DNA of 50,419 nucleotides from Clostridia bacterium (GTDB lineage: Bacteria; Bacillota; Clostridia; Oscillospirales; Acutalibacteraceae): assembly GCA_017435665.1 (NCBI GenBank), contig JAFSEP010000030.1, forward strand, positions 1 through 50,419, read 5' to 3'. Position 1 is the first letter of the stretch; each line of letters opens with the position of its first letter. A program made the translations under genes and the position numbers. This document shows, in pieces, positions 41,886 to 49,303 of the stretch. The notes under the pieces were generated by a model. That model was not told the DNA's origin, searched no databases, and saw nothing but the letters and a program-made list of their open reading frames with translations.

Positions 41886-42006
41886 TTTCTATATCCTCTT
41901 TAGCGGGATTTTCATCGGCAGTCTCTCTTGCGGAAAAAAATTTATGATAATCTTCAATCCGTCCGCTTTTCACGAAACGCTGCCAATATAAATCAAGCTT
42001 ATCCAT
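41851..42006 (-). CDS. YqzL-like small protein
   Basis: A 51-residue protein starting MDKLDLYWQRFVKSGRIEDY. The pattern W-x2-F-x2-(S/T)G-x-I-x2-Y-x2-(F/L) and the location between era and recO match the Bacillus YqzL family of unknown function, which is about 47 residues long. Here a charged tail of about 25 residues is added. GAGGTG lies 7 nt before the ATG, inside a 10-bp hairpin that could hide it. The 3' end overlaps recO by 35 bp in another frame. It was found by reading the era-recO gap; I am fairly confident it is a real gene. Confidence 0.75.
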   Translation of the reverse strand: MDKLDLYWQRFVKSGRIEDYHKFFSARETADENPAKEDIENAHKNNGDSYP

Positions 42007-42014
42007 AATAAATC

Positions 42015-42048
42015 ACCTCAAAGACTATTTAATTATATTCTTTGAGGT
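42015..42048 (-). promoter_or_regulatory. Hairpin covering the ribosome-binding site of the YqzL-like gene
   Basis: Perfect 10-bp arms ACCTCAAAGA (42015-42024) and TCTTTGAGGT (42039-42048) with a 14-nt AT loop. On the mRNA the 3' arm holds the GAGGT ribosome-binding site, so folding would block initiation of the small gene and of coupled recO. Confidence 0.55.
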
Positions 42049-42101
42049 AAGATATAAACTTATTATTGGTATAAATTTCTTTGCAGGGACTGTCCTTTTT
42101 A

Positions 42102-42995
42102 TCAGTCAAGCCCGAAATTGTGTATCAGACCCTCTCTGTTGCGCCAGCCTTCCTTCACCTTTACCCAGCACTGAAGGTTTATGTGACAGTCAAAGGATTT
42201 TTCCATATCGGCTCTTGCGTAAGTGGATATCTTTTTGAGCATAGCACCCTTCTTACCGATAATGATACCCTTGTGACTGTCTCTTTCACAATAGATTATT
42301 GCTTCCACGTCGAGAATATCGCTGTCATCTCTTTCACGCATTTTTTCAATGCTGACAGCTACGCCGTGGGGGATTTCCTTATCAAGCAGGCGAAGCATCT
42401 TCTCTCTGATTATCTCGCCTGCAAGCACTCTCTCAGGCTGGTCTGTAAGCGTATCGTCGGGGAAGAAGTGAGGTGACGGGAAGGCAAGCTTCTCAAGCTC
42501 ATCCATAAGCGCCGGCACACCGTCGTTCTTCACAGCCGAAACAGGTACAACAGCCTCATATTCGTAATACTGCGTCATTTCAAGAATTCTGCTCATAAGC
42601 TCACTCTTGTACCTGAGAGTATCTATCTTGTTTATTGCAAGGATTACGGGCATCTTTTCCTTTTTGAATTTTTCTATAAGCTCAAGCTCAGCAGGACGAA
42701 GCTCACCTGTGGGCTCAACCACAAAAAGGCACACGTCCACACCTGAAAGACTGTCACCGACGGCCTTTATCATCTTTTCACCCAGCTTTGTTCTGGGTCT
42801 GTGGTAGCCGGGAGTATCGGTAAAGACAAGCTGAGTTTCGTCTCTTGTCAGAACGCCCATAATCTTTGTTCTGGTGGTCTGCGGCTTGTCCGAGACAATT
42901 GCCACCTTCTGTCCCAGCATTACATTAAGCAAAGACGATTTGCCTACGTTGGGACAGCCAACTATTGCTATAAATGCGGTTTTTGTTTCTTTCAT
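42102..42995 (-). CDS. era: Ribosome-assembly GTPase Era
   Basis: Essential GTPase that binds the 3' end of 16S rRNA during 30S assembly. The 297-residue protein has G1 GCPNVGKSS (13-21), G2/G3 in TTRTKIMGV and DTPGYHRP, G4 NKID and a C-terminal KH domain with IIGKKGAMLKKI. The start at 42995 (MKETKTAFIA) has GGTGAT about 9 nt upstream, made from the stop codon of the previous gene. A longer reading into that gene is not credible. It lies 7 bp after the pseudokinase gene. Confidence 0.97.
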   Translation of the reverse strand: MKETKTAFIAIVGCPNVGKSSLLNVMLGQKVAIVSDKPQTTRTKIMGVLTRDETQLVFTDTPGYHRPRTKLGEKMIKAVGDSLSGVDVCLFVVEPTGELRPAELELIEKFKKEKMPVILAINKIDTLRYKSELMSRILEMTQYYEYEAVVPVSAVKNDGVPALMDELEKLAFPSPHFFPDDTLTDQPERVLAGEIIREKMLRLLDKEIPHGVAVSIEKMRERDDSDILDVEAIIYCERDSHKGIIIGKKGAMLKKISTYARADMEKSFDCHINLQCWVKVKEGWRNREGLIHNFGLD

Positions 42996-43002
42996 ATGCT
43001 TA

Positions 43003-45105
43003 TCACCATCCCCTGTCTCCGAATATCCAATCAAAGATGGACGGAATACCAAAGGGGTTTTCGTTATTGTTATTATTCTCTGACGTTGTGCCGCCCGACT
43101 GACCTGTGGTGCTTTCCTGACTGCTCGGCAGAGTTTCCCAGACGGGTGCGCCCCAGACCTCAAGCTCAACCTCGCTTCCCTTGGGATAGGTATTTCCCGG
43201 TGTAAGTGAGACGGAAACGATCTTGCCTTCCTTGCGGAAGCCGTTATTATTCAGGGTCTTTATGCTGACACTGAAGCCGATTTCAGTAAGCTTCTGCTTT
43301 GCCTCGTCCCCTGTCATTGAGGTAACGTCAATCATAGTTATCATCTGTATACCCTTGCTGATATACACCGTGATTAATGAGCCCTTTTCAGCTGTTTCTC
43401 CCGGCTCTATGCTCTGAGAGAAAACATATCCCGAGGAAACCGTGTCACAGTAATCGTATTCAAAGGCAACGGTGAATTTTCTGAGAAATGCCGATTCGTT
43501 TTCAATAACCTCTTTTGTAAGTCCCGTAAAATCGGGAACCTCATAAAAGCTCGCCTCGTCGTTTTTGTCCTCATTGAGAGGAAGAAACGCAAAGGAGGAC
43601 AGGCAGTTATCGAGAACGGGAGCACTGACATATTTATAAAGAACAGTTCCGTAAAGAAGCATTGTCAATACGATGCAGATTATCACAACGGAAGCTGCCG
43701 CCACGACGCCAAGAAAAATCGGGTTATCTGCAAAACCCAGCTTTTCACCGATTTTATCCTTGACCTTCTTTAAAAAGGCAACGGGAGCCGAGGTGACTAT
43801 CTTGTCTTTTCTCAGAGCCTTCTTTTCCTGCTTTTCCTTTTCTGCTTCCTGAAGCTGAAGAAGTCTCTTGGCTTCCTCCGCCTCAGCTCTTTTTCTGATT
43901 TCTTCCTTTTCCTTTTCTGCTTCCTCAATTTGCCTGAGCCTGTCTTTTTCGGAAATCACAACGCCCTTGGGCTGACTTGTCTTTGTTCCGGGCTTTGCCT
44001 GCTTAGGCTTGGTATAAATCTTGACCTGCTCTTCCTCCTGAGGCTGAGCAGTACGCCTTGAATCAGTCCTTACACGCACCGCACCGTCAAATTCTCTGAC
44101 AGGAGCCGTTGACCGTGTTACATTTGAAACGGGAGCATCAAAGGGAACGATAACGTTTCTGATTTCGGCAATGGATTTTATTCTGTCCTGAGGCATAACC
44201 GCAAGACAGTTCTTTATAAGTGCCGTAACACTTTCAGGTATGCGCTTTCTTTCGTCCTCGGTGAAGATTATTTCATCATCGTTAAGTCTTTCGGGAGCCC
44301 TTTTCACGGTTCTGCCCGTAAGCAGCTCATAAATCAGAGCACCGACGCTGTAAATATCGGTCCAGGAGCCCTGCTGCCAGCTGAAGCCGTATTGCTCAAT
44401 AGCGGCATAGCCGTCACAGACCGAGCACATCAATTCATTTTTTGTTGTTCTGACCTGAGGAATTTCAAAGCCTGTAAGCTTCAGCATTCCGTCCGAGGTA
44501 AGAATCAGCGTATCGGGAGAAATGCCTCTATGAACAACGCTTGCCGTGTGGAGAGACTCAATGGTGGAAAGCATGGGAACAATAAGCTCCTTGACACGCT
44601 TGAGGGTCATCGGCTTGCTCTCAAGATCCATATTATTGAGAATTTTACGGAAGGTCGTGCTGTCATTATGGTCGGTCACCGCATAACAGGTATTGTTTGC
44701 GTTGAAAACGTAATTTACGTTGAACAAGGCAGGTAGACCCCTGAAGCGCATAAGGTTTTTCCAAAGCTGAGCGTAGCTGCGCTTATATTCCTCATAGGTA
44801 TCCTCATAGCCCTCGGCGGCAATTAGTGTTATTGTATCATCAGCACGCAGGGCAATCTTATCGGGAAGGAACTCACGCACTTCAATTATGCTGTTTTCCT
44901 GCTTATCATATCCGATATATACTGCGCTGTCGATATTCTTTTTTATCATTTTACCGCAGATATATCTTTCCTCGAGAACAGTGCCCATTGCAATACCGGG
45001 CTCAGTCTGAGCTATTTCTGCGCCGAAGCCGCAGTGGGAACAGCTGTCCTCACCGTCATTGAGCTCTCTCATACACTGCATACAGTATCTTTTTTCTTCG
45101 CCCAC
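43003..45105 (-). CDS. Membrane PASTA protein with zinc ribbon and pseudokinase domain
   Basis: A 700-residue protein shaped like a PrkC-type Ser/Thr kinase but lacking catalytic residues. Order: zinc ribbon with C8, C11, C22 and C25; kinase-like domain (about 45-320); Ala/Glu/Lys coiled coil (about 385-435); TM helix (463-486); two extracellular PASTA domains (about 520-585 and 590-652); Ser/Asn-rich tail. The HRD catalytic Asp is Gly (HRG, 192-194) and the DFG motif reads GFE (212-214), so phosphotransfer is very unlikely. The start is GTG at 45105 with AAAGGAG 9 nt upstream. It probably senses muropeptides or lipid II and acts as a scaffold. The translational coupling to era is notable. 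Confidence 0.88.
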   Translation of the reverse strand: MGEEKRYCMQCMRELNDGEDSCSHCGFGAEIAQTEPGIAMGTVLEERYICGKMIKKNIDSAVYIGYDKQENSIIEVREFLPDKIALRADDTITLIAAEGYEDTYEEYKRSYAQLWKNLMRFRGLPALFNVNYVFNANNTCYAVTDHNDSTTFRKILNNMDLESKPMTLKRVKELIVPMLSTIESLHTASVVHRGISPDTLILTSDGMLKLTGFEIPQVRTTKNELMCSVCDGYAAIEQYGFSWQQGSWTDIYSVGALIYELLTGRTVKRAPERLNDDEIIFTEDERKRIPESVTALIKNCLAVMPQDRIKSIAEIRNVIVPFDAPVSNVTRSTAPVREFDGAVRVRTDSRRTAQPQEEEQVKIYTKPKQAKPGTKTSQPKGVVISEKDRLRQIEEAEKEKEEIRKRAEAEEAKRLLQLQEAEKEKQEKKALRKDKIVTSAPVAFLKKVKDKIGEKLGFADNPIFLGVVAAASVVIICIVLTMLLYGTVLYKYVSAPVLDNCLSSFAFLPLNEDKNDEASFYEVPDFTGLTKEVIENESAFLRKFTVAFEYDYCDTVSSGYVFSQSIEPGETAEKGSLITVYISKGIQMITMIDVTSMTGDEAKQKLTEIGFSVSIKTLNNNGFRKEGKIVSVSLTPGNTYPKGSEVELEVWGAPVWETLPSSQESTTGQSGGTTSENNNNNENPFGIPSIFDWIFGDRGW

Positions 45106-45143
45106 GGGTACTGTCTCCTTTCACTACATAATTAATCATTATA

Positions 45144-45172
45144 ATTTTATTAAAATTTCCCCTTATTGTCAA
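45144..45172 (-). promoter_or_regulatory. Promoter of the pseudokinase-era-recO-mutS2 run
   Basis: Minus-strand TTGACA (45167-45172), 17 bp and TAAAAT (45144-45149), about 40 bp before the GTG start. A nearby TATAAT at a longer spacing is an alternative -10. Confidence 0.6.
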
Positions 45173-45199
45173 TAGCTTAACGCCTCTTTTCCCAATAAA

Positions 45200-45232
45200 A
45201 AAGCTCCGTTCTTCCGCAAAGAAAAACGAAGC
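45200..45232 (-). terminator. Terminator upstream of the pseudokinase promoter
   Basis: Stem GCTTCGTT..TCTT pairing with AAGA ACGGAGC (one mismatch), followed on the minus strand by TTTTTTATT. It ends the transcript of the 77-residue protein gene. Confidence 0.65.
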
Positions 45233-45249
45233 CTGTCATATTATAAAGA

Positions 45250-45299
45250 ATACGGATGCAAAGCACTTTAATGTCGCTGTGTGCGCCCTGCATCCGTAT
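45250..45299 (-). ncRNA. Large-loop hairpin with possible pseudoknot after the 77-aa gene
   Basis: An 11-bp perfect stem ATACGGATGCA (45250-45260)/TGCATCCGTAT (45289-45299) encloses 28 nt. The loop contains TTAATG, which can pair with CATTAA (45308-45313) just outside the stem and next to the gene's stop codon. It may be a 3' stabiliser, a small RNA or a first terminator. Confidence 0.4.
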
Positions 45300-45314
45300 C
45301 AGATGCACATTAAA

Positions 45315-45548
45315 TCAAGCAACATAGCCCCTGCTGCAGGGATTGTTTTCCCTGACGGCTCTTTTGGGTGCCTGAGAATCTCTGCTGACTACTCTGATGT
45401 TTTTGCTTCTTCTGTTTTCTGCAACCTGTGAGCGTACATCCTCAATAATCTTATCTTCTATTTTAATAAGCATATCCTCATGCATTACTCCCCAGATGAT
45501 AAGGGGACCGACTGTTAATGTGAAAATTAAAAATAATACGAACGGCAT
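45315..45548 (-). CDS. 77-aa single-TM protein under LexA-like control (candidate SOS division inhibitor)
   Basis: Unrecognised small membrane protein. The N-terminus MPFVLFLIFTLTVGPLIIWG is one TM helix. The next 55 residues are charged and probably helical (IEDKIIEDVRSQVAENRRSK), ending in a loop with a single Cys (NNPCSRGYVA). AGGAGG lies about 9 nt before the ATG. The promoter carries one perfect GAAC-N4-GTTC palindrome and two imperfect ones, the Firmicutes LexA box pattern. SOS-induced, single-TM cell division inhibitors of this size are known (SosA of Staphylococcus, YneA of Bacillus). Their sequences diverge, so homology is unproven. It stands alone between nrdR and the pseudokinase gene. 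Confidence 0.75.
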   Translation of the reverse strand: MPFVLFLIFTLTVGPLIIWGVMHEDMLIKIEDKIIEDVRSQVAENRRSKNIRVVSRDSQAPKRAVRENNPCSRGYVA

Positions 45549-45575
45549 AATGCTTTTCCTCCTCTGTTTTTGTTA

Positions 45576-45671
45576 GAACGTTTGTTCTTTACAATTCATA
45601 TTATAGCACAGATTTTTCGTTTGTCAATACAAATGTTCGATAAATTTTGATTTTTTTCGAAAATTTGTTCG
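45576..45671 (-). promoter_or_regulatory. SOS-type promoter with three LexA-like boxes
   Basis: A consensus promoter TTGACA (45622-45627), 16 bp and TATAAT (45600-45605) drives the 77-aa gene. A perfect box GAACGTTTGTTC (45576-45587) lies just after the transcription start. Two weaker boxes lie upstream: AATACAAATGTTCG (45626-45639), overlapping the -35, and CGAAAATTTGTTCG (45658-45671), one mismatch from CGAAC-N4-GTTCG. Three boxes at one promoter imply tight repression. Confidence 0.75.
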
Positions 45672-45730
45672 AAAGTCACAAAGGCTTGTTTTTTGCGGCT
45701 TGTTATCTCTGTGGCTATATAATAACAAAA

Positions 45731-45756
45731 ACAGAGTACGTTTAACGGTACTCTGT
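45731..45756 (-). terminator. Terminator of nrdR
   Basis: The hairpin ACAGAGTAC/GTACTCTGT with an 8-nt loop is followed by TTTTTGTTATTAT on the minus strand, about 20 bp after the nrdR stop codon. Confidence 0.85.
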
Positions 45757-45774
45757 TCGTGTTTTATGTTATTT

Positions 45775-46236
45775 TTAAATTGTTTTTTCACCGAGAAGCT
45801 TTGCAAGCTCGTCCATAAAGGTGTTGATATCCTTGAACTGTCTGTAAACAGAAGCGAAACGGACATATGCAACCTCGTCGATTTCCTTGAGCTTTTCCAT
45901 TGTCAGCTCACCGATATGTACCGAAGTAACCTCTCTGTCAAGTGAGTTCTGAAGCTCTGCTTCAATATCGGCAACGGCTCTTTCTATAGTTTCAATGGAA
46001 ACAGGTCTCTTTTCGCAGGCTCTGAGCATACCGTTAAAGAGCTTTACTCTGTCAAAGGCCTCTCTTGACTTATCCTTCTTAACAACAATAATGGGAACAC
46101 TCTCAATGATTTCATAGGTTGTAAAGCGCTTGGCGCAGCTTATACACTCTCTTCTTCTTCTGATGCGCTCGCCCTCATCTGTGGGACGTGAGTCAATAAC
46201 CTTACTTTCAGCATAGCCGCAAAACGGACATTTCAT
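45775..46236 (-). CDS. nrdR: Transcriptional repressor NrdR
   Basis: Zinc-ribbon and ATP-cone repressor of ribonucleotide reductase genes, 153 residues. The N-terminus [20 protein letters not shown] has C3 and C6, and C31/C34 complete the zinc ribbon in [15 protein letters not shown]. The ATP-cone follows ([33 protein letters not shown]), and the C-terminus has the usual [15 protein letters not shown]. It has its own promoter (46272-46300) and terminator. No nrd genes are in the window. Confidence 0.97.
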   Translation of the reverse strand: MKCPFCGYAESKVIDSRPTDEGERIRRRRECISCAKRFTTYEIIESVPIIVVKKDKSREAFDRVKLFNGMLRACEKRPVSIETIERAVADIEAELQNSLDREVTSVHIGELTMEKLKEIDEVAYVRFASVYRQFKDINTFMDELAKLLGEKTI

Positions 46237-46271
46237 AGTAAAAACACCTCATTACCTTAATGTATGCAAAT

Positions 46272-46300
46272 ATTGTAGCACACTTTTCCGAAATATACAA
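46272..46300 (-). promoter_or_regulatory. Promoter of nrdR
   Basis: Minus-strand TTGTAT (46295-46300), 17 bp and TACAAT (46272-46277), about 35 bp before the start codon. Confidence 0.6.
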
Positions 46301-46324
46301 CCTGTTGGGGATAAATTTTACAAA

Positions 46325-46711
46325 TTACTTTGTACGAATCAAGTGCTGACAATATACATAAACATTCTGAATTTTTTTAGCCTCAACGCCGTCCTCTGCC
46401 TGTATTACCGGCTGAGTTTCAGAGGGCGTTACATAGAGCTTGAAGACAACTGCATGCTGACCCACACGCATATTGCGGACACTCTTATATGTGTAGTTGC
46501 GTTTTGTTACACCGATATAATCGAAAATCACCGTTTCAAGATCTGCGTTGCTGAAGCCACGGAGTATATGTTCCTCATTATGAACCTCAAGAAGATGCTT
46601 TGTCTCCTCAAAGGTCATATTGTAGCATTTGAACTCACCCTCGTTCAGAACATTCATCATACCGCTGTTATCAAGCAGCAATAACGGTAAACTATCCATA
46701 AAATCACTCAT
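46325..46711 (-). CDS. Small protein, possibly DUF1874 (YddF/STIV B116-like)
   Basis: A 128-residue cytoplasmic protein. It begins MSDFMDSLPLLLLDNSGMMN, continues with FKCYNMTFEETKHLLEVHN and LRGFSNADLETVIFDYIGV, and has a strong strand MRVGQHAVVFKLYVTPSETQPV near the end. The order (LLNSG-like start, a -F.-Y- -(I/M)-E(E)(A/T)K.LL segment, a helix, then xxGxxAVVFKL) resembles DUF1874, found in archaeal viruses, Bacillus YddF and ring nucleases. The His of the ring-nuclease GH motif is not conserved here. The start at 46711 has AAGGAGG 8 nt upstream. It has a perfect promoter and a 12-bp-arm palindromic operator, so it is probably conditionally expressed. The family call is tentative. Confidence 0.5.
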   Translation of the reverse strand: MSDFMDSLPLLLLDNSGMMNVLNEGEFKCYNMTFEETKHLLEVHNEEHILRGFSNADLETVIFDYIGVTKRNYTYKSVRNMRVGQHAVVFKLYVTPSETQPVIQAEDGVEAKKIQNVYVYCQHLIRTK

Positions 46712-46731
46712 ATAACGTACCTCCTTAAAAA

Positions 46732-46792
46732 AATATTGATATACCCATAGCGGATATATCAATATTATACAATATAAACAAATATTTGTCAA
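46732..46792 (-). promoter_or_regulatory. Consensus promoter with a palindromic operator for the DUF1874-like gene
   Basis: Minus-strand TTGACA (46787-46792), 17 bp and TATAAT (46764-46769). Perfect 12-bp arms AATATTGATATA (46732-46743) and TATATCAATATT (46755-46766) overlap the end of the -10 and the start site. Their spacing of about two helical turns suits a dimeric repressor. Alternatively the following T run could give an attenuator, but only part of the right arm would be transcribed. Confidence 0.7.
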
Positions 46793-46810
46793 TATAAACG
46801 GGAATTTTGT

Positions 46811-48073
46811 TTATTTTATTCCTTCTTCATCAAAGAGGAAGGCTGTTTCAAGAGCGAGCTTGACACCTGTTTCAATTGCAGCGAGACTGAGATTTTCCTC
46901 TGTATCAAGTCTTGTGTGATAATAGCGTGCGGGAGTGGGATCCATTGCGGTAACGGCTGTTGCTCTGATACCTGCCTGAGACATTGCTGCCGCATCTGTT
47001 GAACCGAGCTCGATTGCACCGATGGGGATTTCAAGCTCCATTCTCTGTCCTGACTTCTGAACAAGCTCTGCTGACTTTCTGTCATTCTTGACAACGCCTG
47101 TCATATCCTTCTCATAAATCTTGATGAATTCAAGCTCTCTGATTGTATCGAAGGTGACAAAGACAGTTTCAACTCCGTCTGCCTTCAGCTCATCTGCGTG
47201 AGCCTTTGCGTAAGCCTTTGAGCCTCTGAGACCGCATTCCTCACCGCCTGCACACATAACAACAACCTCTGTGTTTTCGAAGCGGATATTATTATCCGAA
47301 AGGAACTTTGCAACTGCCATTGAAACATAGACGCCCGAAAGGTCATCGTTTGCGCCCATAACGGGTCTCTTATAGTTAGAGAACATAGTTGCAAGGACAA
47401 GAATGGGTACTGTGATATAAGCGACAACAACAGCAATCTTGAAGCCTACGGGTGTTTCCGCTGACCAGAGCATAGGTGCGAAGGCATTTGAGTTCATCAC
47501 CATAAGAACTATGCTTGTTACCAAAATAAGAAGAATGTCAACAACTGCCGTAACGATAACACCGAGAACTGCCGGTCTGCCGCCGTGGTATGTAAATGTC
47601 CACTCGAATGCAGAGTCTGTGTGACCTGAGAAGATAATTCTCTTCTTTGTTTCACCGCTTGCCTTGCGGACACCTATAACGTTACCTGATGTTTTCTTGG
47701 GAAAGAAGCCGTCAAGAACGGGCTTATAGAAGATGAATTCACCTAAGATAAGGCAGAGAATTACTGCACAGATTGCAACCGAAACTGCTGCAAGACCAAA
47801 GGTAAGGGTGATAATGGCAGCAATAAGAAGTATTGCACTTATGGGCACCCAAGCCATAAACGCCTTATCGCTGCACTTGAATTCCTCTCTTACTGCTGTG
47901 TCGCAATATTTTCTGAGGTCTTCAAGCATTAATTCCTGAGCAGCCTTTTCGTTTTCGCTGCCCGCAGGACGAGGACCTGTTTTTTTGCAAAGAATTTTTA
48001 TGCTCTTGTATGCATAATTTGCATACTCACGCACTTTCTGAGGGTATCTTTCGATACTTTCCGAAGCTTTCAT
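46811..48073 (-). CDS. Membrane-associated M28-family metallopeptidase
   Basis: Zinc aminopeptidase-like protein of 420 residues with four TM helices inserted in its N-terminal and middle parts. Metal-binding positions of the M28 fold are visible: His in FSGHTDSAFEW, Asp in GANDDLSG, Glu pair in CAGGEECGLRG, an Asp in FVTFDTI and the C-terminal His in RYYHTRLDT. The TM pairs (about 75-115 and 165-230) interrupt the catalytic domain, so the enzyme may work on membrane peptides at either face. The start at 48073 (MKASESIERY) has AAAGGGGAG upstream. Its substrate is unknown. Confidence 0.88.
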   Translation of the reverse strand: MKASESIERYPQKVREYANYAYKSIKILCKKTGPRPAGSENEKAAQELMLEDLRKYCDTAVREEFKCSDKAFMAWVPISAILLIAAIITLTFGLAAVSVAICAVILCLILGEFIFYKPVLDGFFPKKTSGNVIGVRKASGETKKRIIFSGHTDSAFEWTFTYHGGRPAVLGVIVTAVVDILLILVTSIVLMVMNSNAFAPMLWSAETPVGFKIAVVVAYITVPILVLATMFSNYKRPVMGANDDLSGVYVSMAVAKFLSDNNIRFENTEVVVMCAGGEECGLRGSKAYAKAHADELKADGVETVFVTFDTIRELEFIKIYEKDMTGVVKNDRKSAELVQKSGQRMELEIPIGAIELGSTDAAAMSQAGIRATAVTAMDPTPARYYHTRLDTEENLSLAAIETGVKLALETAFLFDEEGIK

Positions 48074-48104
48074 ATTAAACTCCCCTTTCTTATTTGTCCC
48101 TGAT

Positions 48105-48133
48105 ATTATACATATAAAAAAATAAAATATCAA
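48105..48133 (-). promoter_or_regulatory. Promoter of the M28 peptidase gene
   Basis: Minus-strand TTGATA (48128-48133), 17 bp and TATAAT (48105-48110), about 30 bp before the start codon. Confidence 0.7.
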
Positions 48134-48174
48134 TAGCAATATTCAAAACACGGATTAAATTTCTTTAACTCCGA

Positions 48175-48203
48175 TTGAAAACAAACGGGCTTTATGATAG
48201 AAT
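48175..48203 (+). promoter_or_regulatory. Promoter of the FkbM methyltransferase gene
   Basis: TTGAAA (48175-48180), 17 bp and TAGAAT (48198-48203). It is divergent from the M28 promoter. Confidence 0.65.
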
Positions 48204-48231
48204 ATGTGCATTATCTCAGAGGTGATTTGAA

Positions 48232-49290
48232 ATGCTTGAAAAAATCAGAGAAAAAAGCATATGGCAGACCGTCAGGGAGACCTCGCTGCCCATAGTTCTT
48301 TACGGTATGGGTAACGGTGCAGATATGATTATGGACGTGCTTGAGGAAATCGGCGTTACAGTCAGCGATATCTTTGCCTCCGACGGCTTTGTGAGAGGAC
48401 ACAGCTTCCGTGGACATAAGGTGCTGAGGTATGCCGAGGTCTGTGAAAAATATGAGGATTTCATCATCCTTATGACCTTCGCCGTTCACGATGCTCCCAC
48501 TCTTGAATATATCAGACGGATGAATACGGAGCACACGGTTCTCTCCCCCACGGTTCCCATTGCGGGCAAGGGGCTGTTTACCCTTGATTTCATCAGGGAA
48601 AATGAGGAGCAGTTTGACAGGGCATACGAATTACTTGCTGACGAAAAATCAAAAAGTGACTTCGTCGACATACTCAACTTCAAAATAAGCGGTAAAATCG
48701 AATATCTTTTCAGCTGTCAGAGTGAAAAAAGCGAGCTTTATGAGAGTGTATTTCCTTTGACGGAAAATGAAACCATAGTTGATCTCGGCGCATACGACGG
48801 TGACACTATAAGGGAATTTCTCGGTGTTACCGAGGGCAGATACAGAAAAATCTACGCCCTTGAGCCTGACGAAAAAAACTTCCGTAAGCTCTGCGCAAAA
48901 ACGGAAGCTCTTGAGAATATCGAAAGATACAACGTCGGCGCCTGGGATAAGGAGGAAACCCTTTATTTTCAGAAGAAGGCAGGCCGTAATTCACGTCAGG
49001 ACGAAAGCGGTATCCCCGTCAGCTTCAATTCGGTGGACAACCTTATTTCCGATGATGTCACCTTCATCAAAATGGATATTGAGGGCGCTGAGCTGAGAGC
49101 TATCGAGGGTGCAAGAAAGACCGTTGAACGGTGCAGACCAAAGCTCTATATCTGCGCCTATCACCGCAACGAGGATGCTTTTGCTCTGCCTTTGAAGATA
49201 AATGAAATCTGCAAGGACTATAAGATTTATTACAGGCATCACCCCTACATTCCTGCCTGGGAGAGTAATTTTTACTGTGTGGCAGAATGA
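48232..49290 (+). CDS. FkbM-family SAM methyltransferase
   Basis: A 352-residue protein in two parts. The first 140 residues resemble a nucleotide-binding alpha/beta domain (LPIVLYGMGNGADMIMDVLE with a GxGxxA-like loop, often seen before FkbM domains in gut Firmicutes). The C-terminal part is a class I methyltransferase with motif I VDLGAYDGDTIREF, the acidic YALEPDEKNF strand end and IKMDIEGAELRAIEGA, the FkbM signature. FkbM enzymes O-methylate sugars or polyketides. GAGGTG lies 7 nt before the ATG. No glycan cluster is adjacent, so the substrate is unclear. Confidence 0.9.
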   Translation: MLEKIREKSIWQTVRETSLPIVLYGMGNGADMIMDVLEEIGVTVSDIFASDGFVRGHSFRGHKVLRYAEVCEKYEDFIILMTFAVHDAPTLEYIRRMNTEHTVLSPTVPIAGKGLFTLDFIRENEEQFDRAYELLADEKSKSDFVDILNFKISGKIEYLFSCQSEKSELYESVFPLTENETIVDLGAYDGDTIREFLGVTEGRYRKIYALEPDEKNFRKLCAKTEALENIERYNVGAWDKEETLYFQKKAGRNSRQDESGIPVSFNSVDNLISDDVTFIKMDIEGAELRAIEGARKTVERCRPKLYICAYHRNEDAFALPLKINEICKDYKIYYRHHPYIPAWESNFYCVAE

Positions 49291-49303
49291 GAGGCGTTCA
49301 GGC

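Noticed and set aside
42102-43169. Longer Era starting at 43169
   Set aside because: The extra 58 residues overlap the pseudokinase gene; the family N-terminus and ribosome-binding site support 42995.
46325-46711. Anti-CRISPR ring nuclease (AcrIII-1/Crn2)
   Set aside because: The motif order is reminiscent of DUF1874, but the catalytic His region is replaced (RGFSNAD) and no CRISPR-Cas genes are nearby, so ring-nuclease activity is not supported.
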